Of a DNA stretch of 64,000 nucleotides, positions 45,194 to 54,469 are shown piece by piece. The position numbers and the translations under genes were made by a program. The notes beneath the pieces were generated by a model. That model had not been told where the DNA came from and ran no database searches. It saw nothing but the letters and a program-made list of their open reading frames with translations. This stretch comes from Salirhabdus sp. Marseille-P4669 (lineage in GTDB: Bacteria; Bacillota; Bacilli; Bacillales; Alkalibacillaceae), in assembly GCF_900240405.1 (NCBI RefSeq), contig NZ_OEQK01000002.1, forward strand, positions 62,001 to 126,000, in the 5' to 3' direction. Position 1 is the first letter of the stretch, and each line of letters starts with the position of its first letter.

Positions 45194-47140
45194 GTGTCAG
45201 AAGTAGTAAACATTACATTTCCAGATGGAGCAGTAAAGGAATTCCCAAAGGGAGTTACAAGTGAAGAGATTGCAAGCTCTATTAGTTCCGGTTTGAAGAA
45301 GCAAGCAATCGTAGGTAGAGTGAACGGTGCGTTATACGATCTCACTCGACCGATTCTAAAGGACAGTAAAGTTGAAATTGTAACATTACGCGAACAAGAT
45401 GGGATTGAAGTTCTTCGCCATTCTACCGCTCACCTAATGGCGCAAGCGATCAAACGTTTGTATAAAGATGTGAAATTTGGGGTTGGTCCGGTCATCGAAG
45501 AAGGTTTCTATTATGATTTTGATATGGAACATAAGATTACACCAGAAGATCTCCCTAAAATTGAAAAAGAAATGAAACGAATTGCAGATGAAAACCTAAA
45601 AGTGGAACGAGTAGAAGTAACAAGAGAAGAAGCAAAAGAAATGTTCCGTGAGATTGGCGATGATTTAAAATTAGAGCTAATCGATGCTATTCCGGAAGCA
45701 GAACAGGTAACTATTTATAAGCAAGGCGAGTTTTTCGACCTGTGCCGTGGAGTACATGTACCTGCAACTAGTAAAATTAAAGCTTTTAAGCTGTTAACGA
45801 TTTCTGGTGCTTATTGGCGTGGAGATAGTAATAATCAACAGCTACAACGTATTTACGGGACTGCATTTGAAAAACAATCCCAAGTAGAAGAGTATTTGCA
45901 AATTCTTGAGGATCGTAAAGAACGAGACCATCGTAAATTAGGTAAAGAGCTAGATATCTTTACAATTAACCAAAAGGTTGGACAAGGATTACCTTTATGG
46001 TTACCGAAGGGTGCAACAATCCGTCGTCAAATCGAACGTTATATCGTGGATGTAGAAGAACGACTAGGCTATGACCATGTTTATACGCCTGTATTAGCAA
46101 ATGTAGATCTTTATAAAACAAGTGGTCACTGGGATCACTATCACGAAGACATGTTCCCAGTAATGGAAATGGATAACGAAGAGCTTGTTTTACGCCCGAT
46201 GAATTGTCCGCATCATATGATGGTTTTCAAAAACCAATTGTGGAGCTATCGTAATTTACCAGTGCGTATTGCCGAACTTGGAACAATGCATCGATATGAA
46301 ATGTCAGGTGCTCTTGCAGGACTTCAACGTGTCCGTGCAATGACTTTAAATGATGCTCATATTTTTGCTCGACCAGATCAATTAAAAGATGAATTTATTC
46401 GCGTAGTGGAACTTATCCAACGTGTTTACGAGGACTTTGGCATTAACGATTATTATTTCCGACTCTCCTATCGCGACCCAGAGGATAAAGAGAAATATAT
46501 TGATAATGATGAAATGTGGGAAAAAACGCAAGGTATTCTTAAGGAAACAATGGAAGATATGAATTTAGAGTATGTAGAAGCAGAAGGTGAGGCTGCGTTC
46601 TATGGTCCTAAGCTAGACGTTCAGGTTAAAACAGCTTTAGGTAAAGATGAGACGTTATCTACAGTGCAAATTGATGTTTTACTTCCGGAACGCTTTGAAT
46701 TATCTTATATTGGAGAAGACGGTAAGGAACATCGCCCAGTCGTTATCCACCGCGGTGTTGTATCAACAATGGAACGTTTCGTAGCATTTTTAACAGAGGA
46801 ATATAAAGGCGCATTCCCAACTTGGTTAGCTCCGGTTCAAGCTCGAATTATTCCAGTATCCAATGAAGCACACCTAGAATATGCGAAAAAAGTAGAAGAA
46901 CAATTAAGACTTGAAGGCATACGTGTAGAGCTTGATGAGCGAGATGAAAAAATCGGCTATAAAATCAGAGAAGCTCAAACCCAAAAAATTCCTTATGCTT
47001 TAGTCGTCGGAGATCAAGAAATCGAACAAAATGCAGTAAATGTTCGCAAGTATGGGGAAAAAGACTCCGTTACGAAGGTATTTGATGAATTTGTAAATCA
47101 AATAAAAACAGATATTAACAATAAGAGTAGAAAAAATTAA
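45194..47140 (+). CDS. thrS: threonine--tRNA ligase
   Basis: Class II synthetase. 648 residues. Domains: TGS (1-65, [14 protein letters not shown]), editing domain (about 66-240; [16 protein letters not shown] and DLCRGVHVP with zinc-like His/Cys), catalytic core with motif 2 [23 protein letters not shown] split around RYE, zinc ligands in [13 protein letters not shown], motif 3 [15 protein letters not shown], and anticodon-binding domain (about 545-648). GTG 45194 follows AAGGAG by 8 nt; the GTG at 45185 overlaps it. Controlled by the T-box upstream. Confidence 0.97.
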   Translation: MSEVVNITFPDGAVKEFPKGVTSEEIASSISSGLKKQAIVGRVNGALYDLTRPILKDSKVEIVTLREQDGIEVLRHSTAHLMAQAIKRLYKDVKFGVGPVIEEGFYYDFDMEHKITPEDLPKIEKEMKRIADENLKVERVEVTREEAKEMFREIGDDLKLELIDAIPEAEQVTIYKQGEFFDLCRGVHVPATSKIKAFKLLTISGAYWRGDSNNQQLQRIYGTAFEKQSQVEEYLQILEDRKERDHRKLGKELDIFTINQKVGQGLPLWLPKGATIRRQIERYIVDVEERLGYDHVYTPVLANVDLYKTSGHWDHYHEDMFPVMEMDNEELVLRPMNCPHHMMVFKNQLWSYRNLPVRIAELGTMHRYEMSGALAGLQRVRAMTLNDAHIFARPDQLKDEFIRVVELIQRVYEDFGINDYYFRLSYRDPEDKEKYIDNDEMWEKTQGILKETMEDMNLEYVEAEGEAAFYGPKLDVQVKTALGKDETLSTVQIDVLLPERFELSYIGEDGKEHRPVVIHRGVVSTMERFVAFLTEEYKGAFPTWLAPVQARIIPVSNEAHLEYAKKVEEQLRLEGIRVELDERDEKIGYKIREAQTQKIPYALVVGDQEIEQNAVNVRKYGEKDSVTKVFDEFVNQIKTDINNKSRKN

Positions 47141-47149
47141 CATTGTATT

Positions 47150-47193
47150 ACTTCCAATGGTGTGATTTAATAAACACCGTTGGAAGTTTTTTT
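47150..47193 (+). terminator. terminator of thrS
   Basis: ACTTCCAATGGTGT (47150-47163) pairs with ACACCGTTGGAAGT (47174-47187) with one G-U pair, then TTTTTTT. Confidence 0.9.
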
Positions 47194-47233
47194 ATTTGGT
47201 AATGTAGCTCGAGTGTTTTTCACTTTTCTTTAG

Positions 47234-47262
47234 TTGACAAACTTAGTTGTCCATCATATAAT
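47234..47262 (+). promoter_or_regulatory. consensus SigA promoter of infC-rpmI-rplT
   Basis: TTGACA (47234-47239), 17 bp, TATAAT (47257-47262): a perfect match at both boxes and spacing. Fits high expression of ribosomal genes. Confidence 0.95.
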
Positions 47263-47268
47263 GTTAAG

Positions 47269-47420
47269 AGTGAATTAAATAAGGTCTTTTAGAGCAAGTA
47301 GAAGCACCCGCTTCTCACCTGATCGACGCTTAAGGCAGTTGGCAGGTTATATCTAAATTGTTCTCATGGATAAAAGAACAGTAGATGTGTGGGTGCATTA
47401 TGTGTACCGACACTTTTTTT
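47269..47420 (+). promoter_or_regulatory. L20 leader (autoregulatory) and attenuator
   Basis: Leader between promoter and infC. GCACCC (47304-47309) can pair with GGGTGC (47391-47396). The latter is also part of the terminator GTGT-G-GGTGCA / TGTACC-G-ACAC (47387-47397, 47403-47413), followed by seven T, so the two pairings exclude each other. Inner stems ACCTG/CAGGT and TTGTTCT/AGAACA are visible. This fits the known L20 leader of Bacilli, where ribosomal protein L20 binding causes early termination. Confidence 0.85.
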
Positions 47421-47499
47421 ATTATTTGACAGTGTGTTGTGAATGCTTTAAGGCTAACTTGTCTGAAACGACCTGAATAAATTGTGGAGGTGGCTAACT

Positions 47500-48018
47500 A
47501 TTAGCAAAGGTGAAACTTTGATAAATGAGAAAATTCGTGCCCGTGAAGTTCGTCTAATTGGTAAAGATGGAGAACAAATTGGTGTTAAATCTCGTCAAGA
47601 AGCTTTAGAAATTGCAGAACGTGCGGAACTTGATTTGGTTATGGTTGCACCAAATGCGAAACCGCCAGTTTGTAGAATTATGGACTACGGTAAATATCGC
47701 TTTGAGCAACAAAAGAAAGAAAAAGAAAACCGTAAGAAGCAAAAGGTAATCAATGTGAAAGAAGTTCGCTTAAGTCCTGCTATTGAAGAGCACGATTTTA
47801 ATACAAAATTGCGTAATGCTCGTAAGTTCCTTGAAAAAGGAGATAAAGTGAAAGCATCTGTTCGCTTCCGTGGACGTGCGATTACTCATAAAGAGCTCGG
47901 ACAAAAAGTTCTTGATCGTTTCGCAGAAGAGTGTAAAGATATTGCTACGGTTGAAACAAGACCTAAAATGGAAGGTCGTAGTATGTTCATGATGCTTGCT
48001 CCTACGGCTGAAAAATAA
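47500..48018 (+). CDS. infC: translation initiation factor IF-3
   Basis: Keeps 30S subunits free and checks start-codon pairing. 172 residues plus the start. The best start is the non-standard ATT at 47500, 7 nt after GGAGGTGG (47486-47493), giving M(I)[20 protein letters not shown] as in B. subtilis; ATT/AUU starts are known for infC and allow IF-3 to limit its own synthesis. N-domain (1-75), linker [15 protein letters not shown]-domain with [17 protein letters not shown] and RGRAITHKE. First of infC-rpmI-rplT. Confidence 0.95.
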   Translation: MSKGETLINEKIRAREVRLIGKDGEQIGVKSRQEALEIAERAELDLVMVAPNAKPPVCRIMDYGKYRFEQQKKEKENRKKQKVINVKEVRLSPAIEEHDFNTKLRNARKFLEKGDKVKASVRFRGRAITHKELGQKVLDRFAEECKDIATVETRPKMEGRSMFMMLAPTAEK

Positions 48019-48061
48019 GTAGCAGCAAGATGAGGACAAATCAAAGGAGGAGACATTTACT

Positions 48062-48259
48062 ATGCCTAAAATGAAAACTCATAGAGGTTCAGCAAAACGT
48101 TTTAAAAAGACTGGTTCAGGAAGAGTGAAACGTTCTCACGCTTATACTAGCCACTTGTTTGCAAATAAATCTCAAAAGCAAAAACGTAAACTTCGTAAAG
48201 CAACACTAGTTTCTAAAGGCGATTTGAAACGTATTAGTGCAATGCTTCCTAAAAAATAA
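48062..48259 (+). CDS. rpmI: 50S ribosomal protein L35
   Basis: 65 residues, very basic ([20 protein letters not shown] ... [20 protein letters not shown]). Site AAAGGAGG. 43 bp after infC and 46 bp before rplT, in the standard order. Confidence 0.98.
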   Translation: MPKMKTHRGSAKRFKKTGSGRVKRSHAYTSHLFANKSQKQKRKLRKATLVSKGDLKRISAMLPKK

Positions 48260-48305
48260 GAACGACAAGACAAATTTGGAAAGACAATTATAGGAGGGAA
48301 TTCTT

Positions 48306-48662
48306 ATGCCACGTGTAAAAGGCGGAACAGTAACACGTAAACGTCGTAAACGTGTTTTAAAGTTAGCTAAAGGTTATTATGGTTCAAAACATACTTTATT
48401 CAAAACAGCAAAACAACAAGTAATCAAATCAGGTCAATATGCTTATCGTGACCGTAAACAAACAAAGCGTAATTTCCGTAAATTATGGATTGCTCGTATT
48501 AATGCAGCAGCTCGTTTAAATGATATTTCTTATAGCCGTTTAATGCACGGTTTAAAACTTGCTGGTATTCAAGTTAACCGTAAAATGCTAGCTGACATCG
48601 CTGTAAATGATGAAAAAGGTTTTGCTAATTTAGTAAACCAAGCTAAAGAAGCTTTAAAATAA
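48306..48662 (+). CDS. rplT: 50S ribosomal protein L20
   Basis: 118 residues, basic, needed for early 50S assembly. [20 protein letters not shown] at the extended N-tail; [20 protein letters not shown] and [16 protein letters not shown] in the globular part that binds 23S rRNA and, in autoregulation, its own leader. Site AGGAGGGAA. Followed by a terminator. Confidence 0.98.
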   Translation: MPRVKGGTVTRKRRKRVLKLAKGYYGSKHTLFKTAKQQVIKSGQYAYRDRKQTKRNFRKLWIARINAAARLNDISYSRLMHGLKLAGIQVNRKMLADIAVNDEKGFANLVNQAKEALK

Positions 48663-48670
48663 TGATCTGT

Positions 48671-48706
48671 AAGCCATCTTCTATCTAGAAGATGGCTTAT
48701 TTTCTT
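48671..48706 (+). terminator. terminator of infC-rpmI-rplT
   Basis: Perfect 12-bp stem AAGCCATCTTCT / AGAAGATGGCTT (48671-48682, 48687-48698), then ATTTTCTT. Confidence 0.9.
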
Positions 48707-48725
48707 AAGAAAGGAGAAGAGTACC

Positions 48726-49001
48726 TTGACCATGGATTGGCTATATTTTTATATTTTGGGAATAAACAGTGTTGGATTTTTTCTTATGGGAATCGATAAG
48801 CACAAGGCAAGAAAAAGGAAATGGCGTATTCAAGAGTCCACGCTCTTTTTAGTTGCGATTCTTGGTGGGGTAATTGGATGTATTATCGGAATGTACTTCT
48901 TTCATCATAAAACCAATAAAGGTAAGTTTAAGTTTGGTATGCCTGTGTTATTTAGTTTAGAACTAACTGTCATCATAATTTTAAAATTAACCTTGTCATA
49001 A
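48726..49001 (+). CDS. ysdA: DUF1294 membrane protein YsdA
   Basis: 91 residues. Family text INSVGFFLMGIDKHKARKRKWRIQE split by one helix, then FLVAILGGVIGCIIGMYFF and HHKTNKGKFKFGMPV; three membrane helices. Start is TTG 48726, 9 nt after AAAGGAG; ATG 48732 two codons on is the alternative. Function unknown; conserved next to rplT in Bacilli. Confidence 0.88.
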   Translation: MTMDWLYFYILGINSVGFFLMGIDKHKARKRKWRIQESTLFLVAILGGVIGCIIGMYFFHHKTNKGKFKFGMPVLFSLELTVIIILKLTLS

Positions 49002-49059
49002 AGGCTCGTCTTATGTCATATAAATAAAACAACCTAAACTAGTCAAGGGGGCTCTTGTC

Positions 49060-49671
49060 ATGGAACAGATCAGCGCAGTGGTCCTCACTATTGTAGAATC
49101 CAGTGGCATGTTTGCACCTTTTCTTTTTATTGCGTTTCATTTATTAAGACCTATACTATTTATGCCAGTTGCATTTATTTGTGTATCAGGTGGGATTTTA
49201 TTTGGAATGGTATCTGGTACTATATATTCAGTTGTTGGAATAACGCTATCGAGCTTGATGTTTTATCGGATGATTACATTTATGCCTAAAACCTTTAATC
49301 GTCTCGTCAAGATGAAAGGAAAGATAATCGGACAAAATAGACAAATGTCAAAAGGGCAGATTGTATTGTTACGATTGATGCCATTTATTCATTTTCACTT
49401 ACTAAGCATTTGTATTATAGAAATGTCTCGAAACTACAAGGAATATTTCAAGCTATCCATCCTATCAAACATTCCATTAGCATTTGTATATACGTCATTC
49501 GGAAAATGGATTTCCACTTTTTCTCCACTAATTGTAATGATTGTCGTACTAGCCTTTATACCTGTTCTATACTTATTAAGACAAAAAGAAATAGTAATTA
49601 AATGGGAAGTGTTTTTTAATAAGGATGAGAAAAATGTTCCGGAGCTTCCTACGCATAGAAGAGCATATTGA
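49060..49671 (+). CDS. TVP38/TMEM64 (DedA-superfamily) membrane protein
   Basis: 203 residues with five to six membrane helices. RPILFMPVAFICVSGGILFG is the typical VTT/SNARE-associated domain entry motif; later FGKWISTFSPLIVMIVVLAF. Such proteins are thought to move lipids or maintain membrane potential. It resembles YtxB-type proteins of Bacilli, though B. subtilis has ytxB next to dnaI, so the position differs. AAGGGGG precedes ATG 49060. Followed by a strong terminator. Confidence 0.8.
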   Translation: MEQISAVVLTIVESSGMFAPFLFIAFHLLRPILFMPVAFICVSGGILFGMVSGTIYSVVGITLSSLMFYRMITFMPKTFNRLVKMKGKIIGQNRQMSKGQIVLLRLMPFIHFHLLSICIIEMSRNYKEYFKLSILSNIPLAFVYTSFGKWISTFSPLIVMIVVLAFIPVLYLLRQKEIVIKWEVFFNKDEKNVPELPTHRRAY

Positions 49672-49689
49672 TAAAGGCAAAGCAGGACA

Positions 49690-49726
49690 AAAAAAGGTTA
49701 CTAAGCGGTTGCTTAGTAACCTTTTT
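49690..49726 (+). terminator. terminator of the TVP38-like gene
   Basis: Perfect 16-bp stem AAAAAAGGTTACTAAGC region / GCTTAGTAACCTTTTTT (49690-49705, 49711-49726), loop GGTTG region. Strong; would also serve the convergent ysdB. Confidence 0.9.
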
Positions 49727-49769
49727 TGGCGGATTTCGAACTCTTATACTATTGCTTTATGCCAGGCTT

Positions 49770-50150
49770 TTAATGTAATAGATGTTTAATTGGATGTTTC
49801 CATTCTATTTTTGCATTCGGATATCGTATTAAAATCTCTTTTTCTAAAAAGAAAAGATCTTCTTTTGAAATTCCCCTTAAGCTACTAGGTTCCGTAGTCC
49901 AAACGGTTATTGTAACGACATCAAAAGACTGCTCTGTTGCCCCTAGATATTTTTCACCTTCAAACAAAACACCCTTATAAGTCATGACAAAATTCTTTTT
50001 TACATTATCCTCTTCATCAATAACATAAAAATCTTTGTTTTTACGTGCTATATCAAGCTTTCTTTTCGGGTTTGTAAAAAAGGTATAGGCGCTGTATAAG
50101 ATAAATAGAATAGCGGCAAAAAGTAAAATCCGAAATAAGATAACAATCAT
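49770..50150 (-). CDS. ysdB: SigW-dependent protein YsdB
   Basis: 126 residues (B. subtilis YsdB about 130). One N-terminal membrane helix (MIVILFRILLFAAILFILYS), then a conserved cytoplasmic domain: NPKRKLDIARKNKDFYVID, KKNFVMTYKGVLFEGEKYLG, and a C-terminal beta/alpha part. ATG 50150 follows TTGGAG by 9 nt; the TTG at 50165 is part of that site. B. subtilis ysdB is in the SigW regulon, and a SigW-type promoter lies upstream here too. Function unknown. Confidence 0.88.
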   Translation of the reverse strand: MIVILFRILLFAAILFILYSAYTFFTNPKRKLDIARKNKDFYVIDEEDNVKKNFVMTYKGVLFEGEKYLGATEQSFDVVTITVWTTEPSSLRGISKEDLFFLEKEILIRYPNAKIEWKHPIKHLLH

Positions 50151-50191
50151 GGCGACCGTCTCCAATCATAAATTACACTTCTAGTAGAAGG

Positions 50192-50218
50192 TACGTAACA
50201 GCTAGCCTTTTTGTTTCA
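50192..50218 (-). promoter_or_regulatory. SigW-type promoter of ysdB
   Basis: On the minus strand TGAAAC (50218-50213), 17 bp, CGTA (50195-50192), 42 bp before the ysdB start. Spacer one longer than the optimum 16. Agrees with known SigW control of ysdB. Confidence 0.7.
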
Positions 50219-50302
50219 TTTTATTTATGAAAGTTTTTTGATGGCTTGTTTTTCGTGCTTTTGTTTGAAATGCTATAATAAAAAGAAAAAGGGTTGTTTA
50301 TA

Positions 50303-50794
50303 ATGAATTGGGATACCTTATTTTCGATGCAACGAAAATTAGACAAGCGTATTAAAGAAGAACACCAGCTGCAAGCAAGGAACCTCGTACCTGAAAAGCT
50401 GCTCGCGTTATTTGTTGAGCTTGGGGAATTAGCGAATGAAACACGTTGCTTTAAGTTTTGGAGTAATAAAGGTCCGAATGAACAAAAAGTCATTTTAGAG
50501 GAATATGTAGATGGGTTACATTTTATCTTATCAATAGGGATTGAGCTAGGATTTACTTTTGAGCATCGGGAGACAATAGAGCGGGATAGGGCGCTATCCT
50601 TAACAGAGCACTTTCTCCGAATTTATGAACAAATAACGATGCTGCAAAAGGATAAGAAGGAGACATCTTTTATACAATTGGTAGACCTCTACCTCCTATT
50701 AGGTTCTGCTTTAGGATTCAGTGAAGAGATGATTGAAAAAGCGTACTTTCAAAAAAATGAAGTCAATCACGTAAGACAAGACGAGGGCTATTAA
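50303..50794 (+). CDS. dimeric dUTP diphosphatase
   Basis: 163 residues of the all-alpha NTP-pyrophosphohydrolase (MazG-like) superfamily. Hydrolyses dUTP to dUMP, keeping uracil out of DNA. Metal-binding ExxE/ExxD motifs: LFVELGELANETRCFKFWS (about residues 32-50) and EEYVDGLHFILSIGIELG (about 62-79). ATG 50303 follows AAAAAGGG by about 9 nt. It lies between ysdB and ysdC. Confidence 0.88.
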   Translation: MNWDTLFSMQRKLDKRIKEEHQLQARNLVPEKLLALFVELGELANETRCFKFWSNKGPNEQKVILEEYVDGLHFILSIGIELGFTFEHRETIERDRALSLTEHFLRIYEQITMLQKDKKETSFIQLVDLYLLLGSALGFSEEMIEKAYFQKNEVNHVRQDEGY

Positions 50795-50866
50795 ACTTTT
50801 TCATTGTAAATAAAAAGGTGTATAATATGGTGGTACATATATTTTAAAAATATAGGAGGAATACAT

Positions 50867-51952
50867 ATGGCTAAGCTTGATGAAACATTGACGATGCTTA
50901 AAGATCTAACAGATGCAAAAGCAATTTCTGGCGATGAGAAAGAAGCACGTGACGTTATGGAAAAATACATCGCTCCATATGCCGATGAAGTATTTACAGA
51001 CAATCTTGGCAGCTTAATTGCGAAAAAGACTGGTAATGCGAATGGTCCTAAAATTATGGTGGCAGGTCATTTAGATGAGATTGGTTTCATGGTTACTCGT
51101 ATTGATGATAAAGGATTTGTCTACTTCCAAACAATTGGTGGTTGGTGGAATCAAGTTATGCTTGCTCAACGGGTTACAATCATGACTAAAAATGGTGATG
51201 TTACGGGTGTAATTGGATCTAAACCACCACACGTATTAACACCAGAAGCTCGTAAAAAACCGTATGAAATTAAAGACATGTTTATTGATATCGGTGCTTC
51301 TAGCAAAGAAGAAGCAGAAAAATTTGGTGTACGCCCAGGAGACTCTGTCGTTCCTTACTTTGATTTTACTGTAATGAAAAACGAAAAAATGTTACTCGCA
51401 AAAGCATGGGATAACCGAATTGGTTGTGCGATTGCAATTGAAGTTTTAAAACAATTAAAAGATGAAGATCATCCAAATGTTGTGTATGGTGTTGGAACTG
51501 TTCAAGAAGAGGTTGGTCTACGTGGTGCAAAAACTTCTACACATACCATCACTCCGGACATTGGATTTGGTGTAGATGTTGGTATTGCTGGAGATACCCC
51601 AGGAATTTCTGACAAAGAAGCTGTTGGTAACTTAGGAGATGGTCCACAAATCATTCTTTACGACGCATCGATGATTTCACATAAAGGTGTACGTGACTTT
51701 GTTGTGGAAACAGCGGATAAAAATAATATTCCATACCAATACAGCTCTATGGCTGGTGGCGGTACAGATTCCGGTTCTATTCATTTAACTGCAAATGGTG
51801 TACCGGCGTTATCCATCACCATTGCAACTCGCTATATACACTCTCATGCGGCTATTTTACACCGTGATGACTTTGAAAATACAGTTAAGTTATTAGTAGA
51901 AGTGATTAAAGGGTTAGATGCAGAGAAAGTAAAAGAAATTACTTTTGGTTAA
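50867..51952 (+). CDS. ysdC: M42 family aminopeptidase YsdC
   Basis: 361 residues (B. subtilis YsdC 361). Two-metal peptidase of tetrahedral type. Metal residues in [15 protein letters not shown] (His about 66), [13 protein letters not shown] (Asp about 180), [12 protein letters not shown] (Glu about 212), [12 protein letters not shown] and the final [21 protein letters not shown] precedes ATG 50867. Removes N-terminal residues from peptides; the exact substrate is not known. Confidence 0.94.
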   Translation: MAKLDETLTMLKDLTDAKAISGDEKEARDVMEKYIAPYADEVFTDNLGSLIAKKTGNANGPKIMVAGHLDEIGFMVTRIDDKGFVYFQTIGGWWNQVMLAQRVTIMTKNGDVTGVIGSKPPHVLTPEARKKPYEIKDMFIDIGASSKEEAEKFGVRPGDSVVPYFDFTVMKNEKMLLAKAWDNRIGCAIAIEVLKQLKDEDHPNVVYGVGTVQEEVGLRGAKTSTHTITPDIGFGVDVGIAGDTPGISDKEAVGNLGDGPQIILYDASMISHKGVRDFVVETADKNNIPYQYSSMAGGGTDSGSIHLTANGVPALSITIATRYIHSHAAILHRDDFENTVKLLVEVIKGLDAEKVKEITFG

Positions 51953-51962
51953 TACACACAAT

Positions 51963-51989
51963 AAAAGAGAGGCGATATGCCTCTCTTTT
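51963..51989. terminator. bidirectional terminator, ysdC / sspI
   Basis: Perfect 11-bp stem AAAAGAGAGGC / GCCTCTCTTTT (51963-51973, 51979-51989) with A and T tracts on both sides, serving the convergent genes. Confidence 0.9.
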
Positions 51990-52200
51990 AGCTTTTTTTC
52001 AGTGCGTCTTCTAATGTTTCCAACATTTCTTCTTTTTCAGATTCATCCGCATTATTCCAATATACCTCAAACAGAACCCCAAGGCCTGGTAATGTTTTTT
52101 CTTCACCAGTTTGGATGGCATCTACAATAGTTGCTTCTAATTCATCTACACTATTACCAGAAATATTATGAAGAACGGCTTTTCTTAAGTCTAAATTCAT
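51988..52200 (-). CDS. sspI: small acid-soluble spore protein I
   Basis: 70 residues (B. subtilis 71). [40 protein letters not shown] and the acidic tail are the family text. Made in the forespore under SigG. ATG 52200 follows GAGGTG by 6 nt; the ATG at 52215 is before that site. A forespore-type promoter could not be placed with confidence. Next to ysgA, as in B. subtilis. Confidence 0.96.
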   Translation of the reverse strand: MNLDLRKAVLHNISGNSVDELEATIVDAIQTGEEKTLPGLGVLFEVYWNNADESEKEEMLETLEDALKKS

Positions 52201-52303
52201 ACATGTACACCTCATTGATTAAAGTATTGTTGGATATAGTTTGACCCCAGAGACGATAAATATGTATGATAAGGTATAAAGTTTAGGGAATGTAGGTGAT
52301 GTC

Positions 52304-53047
52304 ATGATCGAATCACTTCAAAACACAAAAGTGAAAAATTGGATCAAATTAAAAAGAAAAAAAGATCGCATAAAATCCCAATCCTTTTTAATTGAAGGGG
52401 AACATTTAATAGAGGAAGCAATACATAGTGATTGGATCGTAAAGGAAATTATTGTGGACGAATCCTATGAGTCGGAGCTGTTACATCCTATAAAGGAGCC
52501 GATTACAAAGGTTGCCTCTAAAGTATTTTCGGCGATTAGTAATACAGAATCGCCCCAAGGTATTATGGCTGAAATGCAGATGAAACAGTTTACATATCCA
52601 TCTAATATGAAGAGAATACTTATTTTAGACGCTATCCAAGATCCAGGAAATGTTGGAACAATGATTCGTACTGCAGATGCTTTTTCCTTTGATGCGATTA
52701 TCATAGGTACTGGTACAGTAGATGTGTACAATGAAAAAGTGATTCGTGCATCGCAAGGCTCTCTTTTCCATCTACCTATTTTATCTGGAGAGTTAGCTGA
52801 ATGGATTCCAAGACTAAAGCAAGATAATTTTTCGATTTGGGCCACGGCATTAAAAGATGCAACGAGCTTACCAGAACTTTCTCCGCCTGAAAAAGTTGCT
52901 GTCATATTCGGGAATGAAGGAAGTGGAGTGGATAAGGAATTGTTGGCTTTATCCGATGAACGTGTATTTATACCAATTACCGGAAAAGCAGAATCCTTAA
53001 ATGTTAGTATTGCATCTAGCATTGTTATGTATAATTTACGGCAATAG
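52304..53047 (+). CDS. ysgA: SPOUT-family RNA 2'-O-methyltransferase YsgA
   Basis: 247 residues. N-terminal substrate-binding domain (NTKVKNWIKLKRKKDRIKSQ, GEHLIEEA), then the SPOUT knot with ILDAIQDPGNVGTMIRTAD (motif 1), FGNEGSGVDKELL (motif 2) and IPITGKAESLNVSIASSIVM (motif 3). Modifies rRNA or tRNA with SAM; exact site unknown (RlmB/TrmH-like). Start ATG 52304 after GTAGGTGAT. Confidence 0.94.
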   Translation: MIESLQNTKVKNWIKLKRKKDRIKSQSFLIEGEHLIEEAIHSDWIVKEIIVDESYESELLHPIKEPITKVASKVFSAISNTESPQGIMAEMQMKQFTYPSNMKRILILDAIQDPGNVGTMIRTADAFSFDAIIIGTGTVDVYNEKVIRASQGSLFHLPILSGELAEWIPRLKQDNFSIWATALKDATSLPELSPPEKVAVIFGNEGSGVDKELLALSDERVFIPITGKAESLNVSIASSIVMYNLRQ

Positions 53048-53049
53048 GC

Positions 53050-53078
53050 TTGCATTTAAGGTTTTTGTTTTCTATAAT
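53050..53078 (+). promoter_or_regulatory. SigA-type promoter of pheST
   Basis: TTGCAT (53050-53055), 17 bp, TATAAT (53073-53078), directly after the ysgA stop. Confidence 0.7.
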
Positions 53079-53117
53079 AAGTTCATATTATATTTAATAA
53101 TAAAAAAAGCGTTGAAA

Positions 53118-53368
53118 TGAGCCCAGTAGATTGTAACATGATCGATATAGGGAGGAAGTGTCATAGACTGAAAGCACTTCTATCGTGGTTATAATTGAAC
53201 CTTCACTCTTAGAGCTGTCACCGGGACCTTGTGTTTTTCACAAGTAATGGTGAACCGGTTAATACCGTTATGGAAATGAAGTGGACATATATGAACGTAT
53301 ATGTCAATTAGGGTGGTAACACGGAATACAAGTCTCGTCCCTTGTTATAAAGGGATAGAGGCTTTTTT
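53118..53368 (+). promoter_or_regulatory. phenylalanine T-box riboswitch and terminator
   Basis: T-box AGGGTGGTAACACGG at 53310-53324; TGGT (53314-53317) fits the ACCA end of tRNA-Phe. Stem I has AGGGAGGAAGTG and GACTGAAAGCACTTC; a likely specifier TTC (Phe) is at 53202-53204. Terminator CTC-G-TCCCTT / AAGGGA-TA-GAG (53334-53343, 53350-53360), then GCTTTTTT. Left limit approximate. Confidence 0.93.
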
Positions 53369-53420
53369 ATGTTGTTTAGAGGAAAAAGGTATACGCTTTT
53401 ACATTAAAGGAGGATATGAC

Positions 53421-54455
53421 ATGAAAGAACGTCTTGAAGAACTAAAACAAGAAGCGCTTCAACGTGTTCGTGAAGCAGAAGATGTGAAACAGCTACAAGA
53501 AGTAAGAGTAGCATATTTAGGTAAAAAAGGTCCTATTACCGAAGTGTTACGAGGAATGGGCAAATTATCTGCTGAGGAAAGACCAGTAATTGGCCAATTA
53601 GCTAACGATGTCCGTGGGGAAATTGCAACCGCAATCGATACAAAACAAGAGCAACTCGAAAAGGTTGCACTAGAAGCAAAACTTGCAGAAGAGTCTATTG
53701 ATGTGACCTTACCAGGAAGACCAGTACAGCAAGGTGGTCCACATCTTTTAACAAAGCTAATTGAAGAAATTGAAGATCTTTTTATTGGAATGGGTTTTGA
53801 AATCGCAGAAGGTCCTGAGGTAGAGCAAGATTATTACAATTTTGAAGCATTAAACCTACCGAAGGGACACCCTGCTCGAGATATGCAGGATTCCTTTTAT
53901 ATTACAGAAGATTTATTAATGCGTACCCATACATCACCAGTACAAGCAAGAACAATGAAAAACCATGAGGGTAGGGGACCTGTAAAAATTATTTGCCCTG
54001 GTAAAGTGTATCGCCGTGATACAGATGATGCAACACACTCTCACCAATTTACACAAATTGAAGGATTATATGTTGATAAGAATGTTCGTATGAGTGATTT
54101 AAAAGGGGTACTGGATACTTTTGCGAAAAAGATTTTTGGTCAAAATCGAGAAATTCGCCTACGTCCTAGCTTCTTTCCGTTTACCGAGCCATCTGTAGAA
54201 ATGGATATTTCCTGTAAAATCTGTCTTGGCAGCGGCTGCTCTGTGTGTAAACAAACAGGATGGATTGAAATTTTAGGTGCTGGAATGGTACATCCGAATG
54301 TATTAAAAATGGCAGGCTTTGATCCAAAGGTTTATACAGGTTTTGCTTTTGGAATGGGACCAGAACGTATTGCGATGCTAAAATATGGCGTTGATGATAT
54401 TCGTCATTTCTATACGAATGACAATCGCTTCTTAAAACAATTCCATAACGCATAA
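53421..54455 (+). CDS. pheS: phenylalanine--tRNA ligase alpha subunit
   Basis: Catalytic subunit of the alpha2beta2 enzyme. 344 residues. N-terminal coiled coil (1-90), then the class II core: [32 protein letters not shown] (motif 2), [15 protein letters not shown] and [20 protein letters not shown] (motif 3). ATG 53421 follows AAAGGAGG; the upstream open frame is T-box leader. 14 bp to pheT. Confidence 0.98.
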   Translation: MKERLEELKQEALQRVREAEDVKQLQEVRVAYLGKKGPITEVLRGMGKLSAEERPVIGQLANDVRGEIATAIDTKQEQLEKVALEAKLAEESIDVTLPGRPVQQGGPHLLTKLIEEIEDLFIGMGFEIAEGPEVEQDYYNFEALNLPKGHPARDMQDSFYITEDLLMRTHTSPVQARTMKNHEGRGPVKIICPGKVYRRDTDDATHSHQFTQIEGLYVDKNVRMSDLKGVLDTFAKKIFGQNREIRLRPSFFPFTEPSVEMDISCKICLGSGCSVCKQTGWIEILGAGMVHPNVLKMAGFDPKVYTGFAFGMGPERIAMLKYGVDDIRHFYTNDNRFLKQFHNA

Positions 54456-54469
54456 AAGGAGGAGAAGAC

